The translations under genes were made by a program, and so were the position numbers. A DNA stretch of 64,000 bases, taken from NCBI GenBank assembly GCA_025210235.1, contig JAOASG010000042.1:1-64000 (forward strand), in the 5' to 3' direction. Shown one piece after another: positions 53,184 to 62,331 of this stretch. Within the stretch, counting starts at the first letter, position 1; the number at the start of each line of letters is the position of its first letter. The notes below the pieces were generated by a model that saw only the letters and a program-made list of their open reading frames with translations, searched no databases and had not been told where the DNA came from. Origin of the DNA: Vallitalea sp. (lineage in GTDB: Bacteria; Bacillota; Clostridia; Lachnospirales; Vallitaleaceae).

Positions 53184-54845
53184 ATGAAAAAAGCTATAAG
53201 TTTACTGTTAACAATTGTATTAATGTTGAGTTTAGTTGGATGTGGGGGTGCAACAAAAACGAACAAAAATAATGAACCTGTAAATGACTCAAATGCTGAA
53301 ACTAATAGTGATAAAGATACTGAGAAAGATAAACGAGCTATGGAAGGTAATATGTATTTAGAAGGATTTCCAATTGTAAAAGAACCCATAACAATTAAAA
53401 TTGCAGCAATCGATTGGTGGAATTCAGAGAACTATGAAACATTACAGACTCCAAAAGAATATGAAAAATTAACTAATATTCACTGTGAATGGCAACATAT
53501 TACATCTCCAGAACAATTAAATTTAATATTTGCAGGCGGAGATAGTTTTCCAGATTTATTCTTATTTCTAGATTATGACAAAATAAATGAATTAGGTAAA
53601 GATGGACAATTATTACCAGTTCAAGACTTAATTAAAAAGTATGCACCTAACGTTCAAAAAATGTTTGAAAAAGAACCAATTGCAGAGAAACTATGTACAG
53701 CAAGTGATGGTAATATGTATATCATTCCAAGTATGTATATGTCACCTGGAGAAATGTTAAGAGGAAGTACATATATTAATAGAAAATGGTTAAATAAGCT
53801 TAATTTAGATATGCCAACTAATATGGATGAATTTTATAGCGTTTTAAAAGCATTTAAAGATGAAGATCCTAATGGTAATGGAAAAGAAGATGAAATCCCA
53901 CTAAGTTTATTATGGGATAATGACTTATATGGAATCTGTTCTCTATTTGGACCTTGGGGAATAACTAGTTCAGCTTTTGGCCCATTTTATGCAAAAGACC
54001 AAAAAGAAATAGTTGCTTCTGTTATGCAACCGGAATATAAAGATGCAATTAAATATTTCCATAAGCTATATAAAGAAGGATTGTTAGATCAAGAAGCCTT
54101 TACTCAAGATCATGATAAATACTTATCAAAAATATCACCTGTAGTTGAAAGAGAGACTATAATTGTAGGAGCTTCTAATGGATATACACCTATTAACCCA
54201 GGAAATAAAGAAATAAAAGATATGGATTACGTAATGGTAGAACCATTAGAGGGGCCAAAAGGTAAACATCATTTTGTACCAGTAGGGGCAGGTATATTTA
54301 CAAATAATTATATGAGTGCAGATACTAAATATGCAAAAGAAATAATGCGATGGATAGACGGTATTGCAGAATCTGAAACATCATTTATGTGGAATGGTGG
54401 ACCAGAAGGAATACTTTGGAAGAAAAATTCTGAAGGAAAAATAGAACGTATTGAAGGTACAGATAAAAAGAATTGTGACTATTCCTTTATATTGCCAATA
54501 ATGGGCGTTTATAGTGAATGGTATAATAATAATGTAGTTTTAAGTAAAGATGATAAAGTTAAACTAGAGATTCTTGAAGCTGTTAGACCAGTTGGAGATC
54601 AATATGTTCTTGATAGCAAAAGAGCTGGAAACATTCCATTGGTATTTTCTAAAGAAGAAGAGGATTTTATATCTACTTATTATACAGATATTTCTCAATT
54701 CTGTAAAAATAAAGAAGCAGAGTGGATTATGCAAGGTGGTATTGATAAACAATGGGATGATTACCAAAACCAACTTAAAAAGATGAAGATTGAAGAATTA
54801 ATGGATATTTACCAAAAAGCACTTGATGAATGGGTAAAAAAATAA
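53184..54845 (+). CDS. Extracellular sugar-binding lipoprotein of the LplB/YtcP importer
   Basis: 553 residues, solute-binding protein family 1 (LipO-like). The signal peptide ends in the lipobox LVGCGG (C19 or C20), followed by an Asn/Asp/Lys linker. FAGGDSFPDLFLF and EDPNGNGKEDEIPL are typical for binding proteins of this importer class. No ATPase gene follows; a shared MsmX-type ATPase elsewhere is assumed. Confidence 0.93.
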   Translation: MKKAISLLLTIVLMLSLVGCGGATKTNKNNEPVNDSNAETNSDKDTEKDKRAMEGNMYLEGFPIVKEPITIKIAAIDWWNSENYETLQTPKEYEKLTNIHCEWQHITSPEQLNLIFAGGDSFPDLFLFLDYDKINELGKDGQLLPVQDLIKKYAPNVQKMFEKEPIAEKLCTASDGNMYIIPSMYMSPGEMLRGSTYINRKWLNKLNLDMPTNMDEFYSVLKAFKDEDPNGNGKEDEIPLSLLWDNDLYGICSLFGPWGITSSAFGPFYAKDQKEIVASVMQPEYKDAIKYFHKLYKEGLLDQEAFTQDHDKYLSKISPVVERETIIVGASNGYTPINPGNKEIKDMDYVMVEPLEGPKGKHHFVPVGAGIFTNNYMSADTKYAKEIMRWIDGIAESETSFMWNGGPEGILWKKNSEGKIERIEGTDKKNCDYSFILPIMGVYSEWYNNNVVLSKDDKVKLEILEAVRPVGDQYVLDSKRAGNIPLVFSKEEEDFISTYYTDISQFCKNKEAEWIMQGGIDKQWDDYQNQLKKMKIEELMDIYQKALDEWVKK

Positions 54846-54870
54846 CTGATAAAAATAATTAGTAGTAATT

Positions 54871-54900
54871 CAAAAACCTTTCTGAAAAGAAAGGTTTTTG
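54871..54900 (+). terminator. Terminator of the importer operon
   Basis: CAAAAACCTTTC (54871-54882) pairs perfectly with GAAAGGTTTTTG (54889-54900) around TGAAAA. The T run forms part of the descending arm. Confidence 0.85.
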
Positions 54901-54926
54901 ATATATAACAAATCAATAGGCTTTTA

Positions 54927-55092
54927 GGCAATGTAGTTTTTCAATTACTCAAATAGCTTATATAAGTAATTGCGAAACTACATTAAGTTGATTCTTTAAT
55001 ACAATATGTTGGGTTCTCGCTTATAATAAGAACTACATATTGTATGTAAAGAATTAAAATCCTTAGTTTCGCAATTACCTAAATAGCTTATA
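54927..55092. repeat. Palindromic MITE-like repeat, copy D, with direct-repeat flanks and an extra fragment
   Basis: Copy D runs 54963-55080 in reverse orientation: TAAGTAATTGCGAAACTACA at the left, TACAATATGTTGGGTTC inside, and TTTCGCAATTACCT at the right. It is flanked exactly by AAATAGCTTATA on both sides (54951-54962 and 55081-55092), a 12-bp perfect direct repeat as expected of an insertion. Upstream, 54927-54950 is the end of another copy (AATGTAGTTTTTCAATTACT). Confidence 0.88.
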
Positions 55093-55112
55093 CTCTGAAA
55101 GGAAACTAAATA

Positions 55113-57095
55113 ATGAAGAATAATAGTATAGTAAGTTTAAAATTTGATGTTAAGACCCCTTATGATTATAATAAAGATTTAAATTACGATCATTACTATA
55201 ATATTAATGGCACAAAATGGAATAAAGATGAGGGATTAATTTTTGAAAATAGATATGATTATATTCATTTGAATATGCAAGATATTTTAACAGATTGGAC
55301 TTTATCAATGTGGTTAAAGGTAAAGTATATAGATAAACCTGAATATTATGATGGAGATATTTCAAGTATTAGTCAATTTGATGGAGAAGTAGGGGAAGTA
55401 TTAAGTAATATAACAACGAATTTAATAGCTTCACATAAAAATGCTATATTATTACATCAAACCGAAGAAAAATATCAAATAGTACTTCATAAGTTTGGAG
55501 AAGGTACGTATTCTTTTAATGCGTTAATACCTTTAGGTGAGTGGATATTTATATCACTAGTTGGTAAGAAAGAAGAAGTAAAATTATATATTAATGGTAT
55601 ATATGAAGAAAGCATAAAAGTTAATTTTAATTGTCCAATGTACAGAATAGGAACTGGTATGAATGGATGTTTAAGACAGATAGATATAATATTACGAGAA
55701 TTAAATAATGAAGAAATTTCTAATAAGTATAGTGAAACATATAGCTCTAAACAAGAAACTCTTTCAAAAGGACAAAAAATATTATTAGATCAGGGTATTC
55801 AAACGTTAGTATGGATTAGAACTAATATGAAAGGAAGATTTCCAACTAAAGAAGAGTGGAAGGATTGTGGATTTACAGGGGTTACATACTATGATATTCC
55901 AATGTATAACGAATCATTTCACAGGAATTTTCCTAATGTAAAATGGTCTATGGCAGCTGCACCTTATGGAAATACAATGTGGGGAACTCCTATTGAAGCA
56001 CCTAAAAAAAATGAACACTTTTTAAGTGATATTCAACAACAAAATATTAAAAATCTAATTTCTATCTGTTTTGGTGATGAAGAATATTATTCAGAAGAGC
56101 GAGTAGATATTTTTAAACAATGGTTTGAAATATCAAAAAGACTGTATAAAGATGTAATAGTTCATAATAATATATATAAAATGCAATGGACTGAGCATCA
56201 ATTAAGGTATTTTGTAAGAAAAGCAAAACCTGATATGCTGACTTTTGATACTTATTATTATCACAAAAATGCTCAAGGTAATGAGTTTAATACAATTGTT
56301 GATTCGACAAATGATATACGAATGATTGCTTTAGAAGGACATGATGGAACAGGACTATCACCTATACCTTTTGGACAGTATTTGCAAGGTTTTAGAACTG
56401 GTGAAAGAGGTGCTTTAGCAGGAGATTACCTTATTACAGAGTCCCAAATAAATTTGGTAGCATTTATTAGCATAGCTATGGGTGCGAAATGGCTTAATTA
56501 TTTTAGATGGGAATATGATCCAGAAACCTTTATCTTATTTGATAGGGAAGGAAATAAAACTAATTCTTTTTACTACTGCGCAAAAATATGTAAAAATATA
56601 AATAATCTTAGCCCTCACTTGGTTAGATTGACTAGTACTAATGTAAAAGTTATTGAAGGCTATCATACAGAAAATAATCTAATATGTAAAAATAAATTAC
56701 CAAAGACTATACAACCAATTAATTGGGAGTTAGAAGAATATTTTTATAAAATAGATGTTAAAAATTTAGAATTTAATAATAATAGATTGCCTGGTGATAT
56801 TTTAATTGGTTATTTTGAACCTTTGAAAGGTTTACAAGAAGAAGAAAAAGAATTGTTAGTAAGTAATTCAAAGTATTTTATGATTGTAAATGGATTAGCA
56901 GATGCTATAAGAGGAGGGAGTAAAGATAATAAACAGGAAATAGATATATATTTTAAAAATATAGAAAAACTATATAAGATTAATAATGAAAATGGTAAAG
57001 TTGAAATTCTAAATCTTGAAGAAATAGGAAATTCAATATATAAATATTCTTTTATTATAGATGGAGGGCTTGGAAACCTTTTTGCTGTTTGTTAG
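55113..57095 (+). CDS. LamG-like domain protein fused to a predicted glycoside hydrolase-type barrel
   Basis: 660 residues. The first 210 are a concanavalin/LamG-type beta sandwich (DWTLSMWLKVKY, GEWIFISLVGKKEEVKLYIN, MYRIGTGMNG). The rest looks like an alpha/beta barrel with acidic segments (SICFGDEEYYSEERVDIFKQ, PDMLTFDTYYYHKN, MIALEGHDGTG) that could hold a catalytic pair. No signal peptide is visible, so it would be cytoplasmic and act on imported sugars. I do not recognise its exact family; a GH role is inferred from fold-like features and neighbours. Confidence 0.6.
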   Translation: MKNNSIVSLKFDVKTPYDYNKDLNYDHYYNINGTKWNKDEGLIFENRYDYIHLNMQDILTDWTLSMWLKVKYIDKPEYYDGDISSISQFDGEVGEVLSNITTNLIASHKNAILLHQTEEKYQIVLHKFGEGTYSFNALIPLGEWIFISLVGKKEEVKLYINGIYEESIKVNFNCPMYRIGTGMNGCLRQIDIILRELNNEEISNKYSETYSSKQETLSKGQKILLDQGIQTLVWIRTNMKGRFPTKEEWKDCGFTGVTYYDIPMYNESFHRNFPNVKWSMAAAPYGNTMWGTPIEAPKKNEHFLSDIQQQNIKNLISICFGDEEYYSEERVDIFKQWFEISKRLYKDVIVHNNIYKMQWTEHQLRYFVRKAKPDMLTFDTYYYHKNAQGNEFNTIVDSTNDIRMIALEGHDGTGLSPIPFGQYLQGFRTGERGALAGDYLITESQINLVAFISIAMGAKWLNYFRWEYDPETFILFDREGNKTNSFYYCAKICKNINNLSPHLVRLTSTNVKVIEGYHTENNLICKNKLPKTIQPINWELEEYFYKIDVKNLEFNNNRLPGDILIGYFEPLKGLQEEEKELLVSNSKYFMIVNGLADAIRGGSKDNKQEIDIYFKNIEKLYKINNENGKVEILNLEEIGNSIYKYSFIIDGGLGNLFAVC

Positions 57096-57117
57096 ATATA
57101 TGTATTATTATAATAAA

Positions 57118-57151
57118 AAGTTTGTAGGTTAATATATTAATCTACAAACTT
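57118..57151. terminator. Bidirectional terminator between convergent genes
   Basis: The 34-base palindrome 57118-57151 has arms AAGTTTGTAGGTTAATA and TATTAATCTACAAACTT, with one G-U type mismatch. It separates the LamG gene from the DUF4091 gene, which face each other. Confidence 0.8.
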
Positions 57152-57160
57152 ATTTAATGT

Positions 57161-58873
57161 TTACAACAAACTTTCTAATAGTATTTTTTTAGCTTCTCTA
57201 TATTTTATTACAGATTTTTCATAGTCTGAAAATCCTCTAAATACTTGTGACACAATACGGTTTTTCTTGTTGTTATCAATGTCTTCAAGTTGTTGTAATA
57301 AACATAAATCTTCAAAACCTATTCTATGAGCTTCACTACGAATAGAAATTAACGGTTCATTGAAGCCAGGATAAAATATACAATAATCTCCTGGAGGCAA
57401 GAAATTAGCACGTTTTGGATGAAATTCTAATACTTGTTCATGAAACATAACTGCTTGACTTTTATATGGATTTATACCATCAACATATTGGTTTGCTCCC
57501 CAATGAAGAAAACCCTTAATATTTGTATATTTTGCTGGAGCCCATCCTAACCATACTATACGAAGTCTTTCTAAATCTAATAATCTATTTATATAATTGC
57601 CACCAGGAGTTAAACAAGTATATGTAAATAATTCATCACCATTAGTAATCTGTTCATCATAAAAAGCTTGATTTTGTTCATATACATGAATAGAAGGACA
57701 CCATGTATTAAGAGTGCCAACAATTGCCTTAGTTGGTAAAACAGGTTCTAAAACATGAATATCTGGCATTTCACTTTTTATTATATCAGTAATATATTTA
57801 TATGTACTTGCCAAAGCATCATTTGGTTCATCAAGTGCACATTGGTAATAACAATCTTTAAGATTATTTTCTATAATAAAATCATATAATTGTTTTGCCA
57901 GTTCTTTTAGAGTTCTTTTACCTTCTTCTGAGGGAAGTTTATAAGACGTAATAATAGTTTTAGCATATGTACCGTTATCAAAGGCTTCAAATGCACCTTC
58001 TTTATATATTTCGGCTATTTGATCTGTATGGGTTATTAAATCGTGATTAATCGAGTTATAGAATTCATCATTATCATCAAGTCCATCATAACGATAACTC
58101 AATGCAGAACCTTGAAACCATTTAATACCAACTTTTCTTGCGATATCTATTATTTTTTTTAGACGAGTAGTATTTAAAACTATTTTATTATCAATAATAT
58201 CATAGCATTCTTCTAAAGGTAGGTTAAGCATATTCTGCCTTGAAAATACTGCTGCTCTTAAATATTTTTCTAACATTAATTCATATTTTGGAGACCATTT
58301 TTCAATGTTATGATAAGATGCCATGTTATCATAGTTAAACCAATTAATATATTTAAATCTTTGGTCTGTTGTTTTGGGGATACTAACTCTATAAACTTCA
58401 ACTTTATAATTAAGTTTTATAATATTTTCTCCATGAGTGATAGTAAAAAACCATTCTTGGATAGTATTTTCCTTAATATACTCTACAATAGCTTTAAAAT
58501 TAATACCACAGGTTGATGTAGTAGGCATTATTATATTATAAATTGGTTCTAAAGCATCATATACCATAAAAGGAGCTCTTCTAATAACGTGTTCATTATA
58601 ATCATTTTTTAGATACTCACTTCTTAGTTTTGCCCCTGTATTAACTTCTACAGGTACAGGAATCATATTGAAAAGTTTAAACCCCGTATGTGGACCATCA
58701 ACTGTAATTGTTATTGGTATGCCAGGTGTAATACCATTTATTAGAATATTAACACCAGCATATGACCCATTAGCACACGTAGTAGAATATGAGGTATATC
58801 CTTGGAAGACTTTTGTATCAGGATAACAAGGTTCTAATTCATCAAATAATCTTGCGTCGAAATTTTTTTTCAT
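57161..58873 (-). CDS. DUF4091 (GH123-like) protein
   Basis: About 570 residues. A beta-rich N-terminal part is followed by a barrel with CALDEPNDALASTYKYI and CLTPGGNYINRLLDLERLRI. The C-terminal ISIRSEAHRIGFEDLCLLQQL is the DUF4091 hallmark. Relatives fall near GH123 and act on amino or neutral sugars; the substrate is unknown. No signal peptide. The start is set at 58873 (MKKNFDAR), which fits the AAAGGA site better than 58891. Confidence 0.82.
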   Translation of the reverse strand: MKKNFDARLFDELEPCYPDTKVFQGYTSYSTTCANGSYAGVNILINGITPGIPITITVDGPHTGFKLFNMIPVPVEVNTGAKLRSEYLKNDYNEHVIRRAPFMVYDALEPIYNIIMPTTSTCGINFKAIVEYIKENTIQEWFFTITHGENIIKLNYKVEVYRVSIPKTTDQRFKYINWFNYDNMASYHNIEKWSPKYELMLEKYLRAAVFSRQNMLNLPLEECYDIIDNKIVLNTTRLKKIIDIARKVGIKWFQGSALSYRYDGLDDNDEFYNSINHDLITHTDQIAEIYKEGAFEAFDNGTYAKTIITSYKLPSEEGKRTLKELAKQLYDFIIENNLKDCYYQCALDEPNDALASTYKYITDIIKSEMPDIHVLEPVLPTKAIVGTLNTWCPSIHVYEQNQAFYDEQITNGDELFTYTCLTPGGNYINRLLDLERLRIVWLGWAPAKYTNIKGFLHWGANQYVDGINPYKSQAVMFHEQVLEFHPKRANFLPPGDYCIFYPGFNEPLISIRSEAHRIGFEDLCLLQQLEDIDNNKKNRIVSQVFRGFSDYEKSVIKYREAKKILLESLL

Positions 58874-58903
58874 AAGCTTTCGTCCTTTCATTATTATTTT
58901 TTT

Positions 58904-59000
58904 TAAGCAATTGCAGAACTACAGTAAGTTGATTGTTTAATATCATATGTTGTATGAATTACATATGTATATAAGAATATAATCTTTAGGTCTGCATTGA
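58904..59000. repeat. Diverged palindromic repeat, copy F
   Basis: Reverse-orientation copy: TAAGCAATTGCAGAACTACA at the left, TTTAATATCATATGTTGTAT inside, ACATATGTATATAAGAAT inside right, and GGTCTGCATTGA near the right end. It shows many changes and lies in the leader of the DUF4091 gene. Confidence 0.65.
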
Positions 59001-59270
59001 CTATTATGTTAAGTAATTAGGGGATTATATATAAATTATTATGTTATTTAAGTTTAGTATAATTATTTACTCTTGTACTGTAAATATGTGTATTTCGGCA
59101 AGTTTATAGATATAGAATTTTAATGAATTTAATATTTTATATGCTATTTTTTAATAGATATGTGAATTTTAAATTGTATAAAAAGATATATAAAGGTTAT
59201 AAGAATTGAGAGTAGAGAAGATGCTGAAGAATGTAGTAATTGAAAAAAAGATTTACAAAATATAAAAATA
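59001..59270. other. AT-rich gap without a gene
   Basis: Lies between the GH116 terminator and the DUF4091 leader. I see no open frame or clear site in it. The minus-strand promoter of DUF4091 is presumably here, but no good box pair stands out. Confidence 0.3.
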
Positions 59271-59308
59271 AATAAGCTCCGATATTATATATAATATTGG
59301 CGCTTATT
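59271..59308 (-). terminator. Terminator of the GH116 gene
   Basis: AATAAGCTCCGATATTAT (59271-59288) pairs with 59291-59308 with two mismatches. On the minus strand the stem is followed by TATTTTTATATTTT, a T-rich tail. It is 66 bases after the stop codon. Confidence 0.75.
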
Positions 59309-59373
59309 TATAAAGTAGTATAAATGTTTATAATTAGAGAAAGTTATTTTATTATAATGTGTTAATGATAAAT

Positions 59374-61968
59374 TTATATAGTAATAATTAAAGAAGTATC
59401 TTGTTTAATATTTATAGGATTATTAAAAGTGATTATTCCATTATCAAAAGTAAAATCTATTTTATCATCGTTATTTTTAACTGTAGTTATTATACCTTTG
59501 ATAAATGGTAATTTCAATGATTTTAATTCAATATCTCCATATAATATATTTAGTTTAACACTATTTTCATTAATTTCAAATGTTCCCCAAGCAGTTGATA
59601 TACACCAGAAAGATTTAAAATTATCTTTGTTAATAATTGGATTAAATCCAATTACTTTATTTACCATATCAAACTCAAAACCACTTAGTGTATGTAACAA
59701 TGCATAACTAGCCATAGAACGAGCATAATTACTACCACACTCAAATTCATTCCATGGATTTCTTTTATATCCATCATATCTATCCCTTACAGCTTTAACA
59801 ATTTCTAGACCTTCATTAATCATACCTTCTTGTATCATATGTATTGCAGATTGATATTCAAAACCATTCATTGTTTCTTCAGCATATGGAACAGGAACTA
59901 TTGGTTTATATATATTTTCTGGATAATCACATATAATAATTCCAGATTCATTATTTAAACTATATATACGGCATGGATTATAGAAATTAAGCATAGAAGA
60001 CTTATAATTATATTTGTATAAAGAGTGAAGAGCTTTTTTAGTGTTGTTTCTATCAAATATTTCTCCTAAGCCTATATTATTTGCGTGCCATTGAGCTAAA
60101 ACTTGATCAATAATACAGCCTTCAGCAACTTGGTATTTTATTTCATTAGACTCATTATTCCAATAGTCCTCAATTGCAGTATTATCATCTTTAGTAATAA
60201 ATTGTTCTAAGATTTTTTTATCTTCAAGGTTAATAAGTTGATGGTAATATTCTCCATTAAATAGATTATTATCAACCCATTCTTTACCTTTATTAAAAAT
60301 TGATCTATATTCTTGTGCCGTTTCATTTTCTCCAAGAAATTCAGCAATTTCTGCACCAGCTTTTAATGCTGCAAGATAAAATCCAGTTAGCCATGAGTTA
60401 GGTCCAAAAAGTTCCATGTCAAGGGTATGATGTTGTCTACCTGTTAATACACCAGACTTATTTGGATCCCATTGATCTTTATTATTAGGGTTCCAAGCAT
60501 ATTCTATAGATTTTTTCACTGCTTTCCAGTTTGATTTTAGCCACTCAGTATCTCCACATATTTTCCATTCTCTATATATTTTTATTACATCACCAAATTG
60601 ACCATCTGCACAAGCTCTAAAATTAGAAGGTTTACGGCCTAATGGTAATCTTAATCTAAAAACCATTTCTCCATTTTCTTTTTGATTATACTTATAGTTT
60701 AAATCTCTCATAGAACGTTCTAATTTAGGGAATAAAAATGGTAGAGCATAAGCATAATTCCATACATGTGTACAACTTCCTTCACAACTACCATGATCTT
60801 TAAGACAGCCTTCCCAACCATAAAATTCTCCATTGTCTAGTCGTAAACAAGTAGGGGATTTAAGTATTGATATATTAGCAGATATTGAATCAATAACTTC
60901 TTCTGGTAGAGTCGAGTTAAATAAAGCATTTTTAAATGTAAGAGTTTCAGTATATAGTCTATCCCAATTACTTAGACAGTATTTTGCTACATCAGCAGAA
61001 TCGTCAAATAAAGAGGCATAGTAGTTTTTCCATCTATTTTTAGAAGAATCTTTATATTCTGGTTCATCAACGAATTCATCCCAGTAATTATAACAATTTG
61101 GTAAATACCATGATAGAACATATTTTACTTTTCTTGATTCTAGAGGTTTAACAGATATTGTTGAAGATATCATACAAACATCGTTACCTGATAAATGTTC
61201 TTGCTTACGTTCTGATTCTTGATTATATGATCTGTTTTTATATGGACCAAAAGAACTAAACTCACGCCAATAAATACCTACATTATCAAACCATCTACCT
61301 CTAAACCAATATTCTTGATAATTTACATCAGGTGAATCAGTAGCAACTGAAAGATTACCATAGTTATAATCGTCTTCTTCTAATTGGTTTGACATATTTA
61401 TTAAATTTATATTATTAATTTTATTATGTTTGTTAACATTTTTTCCTTGTAATGGATTACATACTGCAAAATTAACTGTGTAGTTAAGTTCTTTATTAGT
61501 AGTATTTTTTACTTCAATTTCAAAAAAAGAAGCAGGAATACTTGAATCTTTATCATTTAATGGTATAAAAGGATTAAAAGCAGTAATGTTAACTAACCCT
61601 GGAAAATTGTTATCTGACAGTTTAATATTTGCTAAAGGAAATTCTCCTATAAATTCATGATTTTCAAACTGTGGAAAACCACTAAATGTCATACGGTTTA
61701 CTCCATGTCCATATCCAACCCATCTTTCACCAGTACCAATATATGGAGGTTGTAAAAGTCCTTGCATAACACGAGAATCAATAACCTTTTGATCATCTTC
61801 AGCTTTAATAGCAAAGTGTGTAAATCCATTGAAGCTGTTTTTATTAGGTCTATTAAAGATTTCCCAATCAATAAGTCTTCCATCCCCAGCTAACCCAATA
61901 CATCCAGCTCCAATACCACCTAAAGGAAATGATATTTCTTTTGTTTTTTCGCCTACATAAATACCCAT
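59374..61968 (-). CDS. Glycoside hydrolase family 116 protein (GBA2-like)
   Basis: 864 residues. The N-terminal FPLGGIGAGCIGLAGDGRLI and DWEIFNRPNKNS are the signature of the GH116 N-terminal domain; the C-terminal alpha/alpha barrel (DUF608) has GSCTHVWNYAYALPFLFPKL and GCIIDQVLAQWHANNIGLG, whose D621 is the likely acid/base. I cannot place the nucleophile with confidence. Family members cleave beta-glucosides, beta-xylosides or N-acetylglucosaminides. No signal peptide, so it acts inside the cell on imported oligosaccharides. AAAGGTAGG site before ATG. Confidence 0.92.
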   Translation of the reverse strand: MGIYVGEKTKEISFPLGGIGAGCIGLAGDGRLIDWEIFNRPNKNSFNGFTHFAIKAEDDQKVIDSRVMQGLLQPPYIGTGERWVGYGHGVNRMTFSGFPQFENHEFIGEFPLANIKLSDNNFPGLVNITAFNPFIPLNDKDSSIPASFFEIEVKNTTNKELNYTVNFAVCNPLQGKNVNKHNKINNINLINMSNQLEEDDYNYGNLSVATDSPDVNYQEYWFRGRWFDNVGIYWREFSSFGPYKNRSYNQESERKQEHLSGNDVCMISSTISVKPLESRKVKYVLSWYLPNCYNYWDEFVDEPEYKDSSKNRWKNYYASLFDDSADVAKYCLSNWDRLYTETLTFKNALFNSTLPEEVIDSISANISILKSPTCLRLDNGEFYGWEGCLKDHGSCEGSCTHVWNYAYALPFLFPKLERSMRDLNYKYNQKENGEMVFRLRLPLGRKPSNFRACADGQFGDVIKIYREWKICGDTEWLKSNWKAVKKSIEYAWNPNNKDQWDPNKSGVLTGRQHHTLDMELFGPNSWLTGFYLAALKAGAEIAEFLGENETAQEYRSIFNKGKEWVDNNLFNGEYYHQLINLEDKKILEQFITKDDNTAIEDYWNNESNEIKYQVAEGCIIDQVLAQWHANNIGLGEIFDRNNTKKALHSLYKYNYKSSMLNFYNPCRIYSLNNESGIIICDYPENIYKPIVPVPYAEETMNGFEYQSAIHMIQEGMINEGLEIVKAVRDRYDGYKRNPWNEFECGSNYARSMASYALLHTLSGFEFDMVNKVIGFNPIINKDNFKSFWCISTAWGTFEINENSVKLNILYGDIELKSLKLPFIKGIITTVKNNDDKIDFTFDNGIITFNNPINIKQDTSLIITI

Positions 61969-61991
61969 AAATTATACCTACCTTTCATAAT

Positions 61992-62097
61992 TAGGTAATT
62001 GCAAAAACTAATAATTTTAATTCGTAGTCGCTTTTTTTAGCGCAAATTCAACATAAAGTATGAAAGAATCAACTGAATGTAGTCTCGCAATTACTTA
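61992..62097. repeat. Palindromic MITE-like repeat, copy E
   Basis: Forward-orientation copy in the GH116 leader: TAGGTAATTGCAAAAACTAA at the left and ATCAACTGAATGTAGTCTCG near the right, ending GCAATTACTTA. The centre is shortened (a GCGCTAAAAAAAGCG-type stem is present at 62030-62043) and diverged. Confidence 0.75.
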
Positions 62098-62113
62098 GGT
62101 TATTTTATATTGT

Positions 62114-62147
62114 GTGTACGTGCACGTTGTATTATGTGCACGTACAC
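62114..62147 (-). promoter_or_regulatory. Twin TGYACGTRCA operators of the GH116 gene
   Basis: GTGTACGTGCAC (62114-62125) and its exact complement GTGCACGTACAC (62136-62147) lie 22 bases apart centre to centre, two helical turns. Each core is itself near-palindromic. They begin a few bases beyond the -10 box, over the predicted start. Such GC-rich dyads suit LacI- or GntR/AraR-type repressors. No gene for either is in the window. Confidence 0.75.
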
Positions 62148-62151
62148 GTAT

Positions 62152-62180
62152 ATAGTAGCATACTATTATTTATGTGTCAA
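62152..62180 (-). promoter_or_regulatory. Promoter of the GH116 gene
   Basis: On the minus strand: TTGACA (62180-62175), 17 bases, TACTAT (62157-62152). A perfect -35 box with a four-of-six -10 box. Transcription would begin near 62145, inside the operator pair. Confidence 0.72.
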
Positions 62181-62206
62181 ACTTTGCTTTTATAAATATA
62201 AAGAAA

Positions 62207-62227
62207 AGCGCCTATTGAGTTAGCGCT
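62207..62227 (-). terminator. Short hairpin after the radical SAM gene
   Basis: AGCGC (62207-62211) pairs with GCGCT (62223-62227). On the minus strand TTTTCTTT follows. Short but with a good T tail, about 105 bases past the stop codon. Confidence 0.5.
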
Positions 62228-62331
62228 ATTAATTATATTAATATTGTATTATTACATTGTAAACAGTTATTTTTACATAAAGATAGTCATTAATTGCCTT
62301 ATATATAGGATACTTCTCTAATTTAGTTTTT

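Noticed and set aside
54574..54786. 70-codon open frame on the plus strand
   Set aside because: It lies inside the binding-protein gene in another frame and shows no initiation site.
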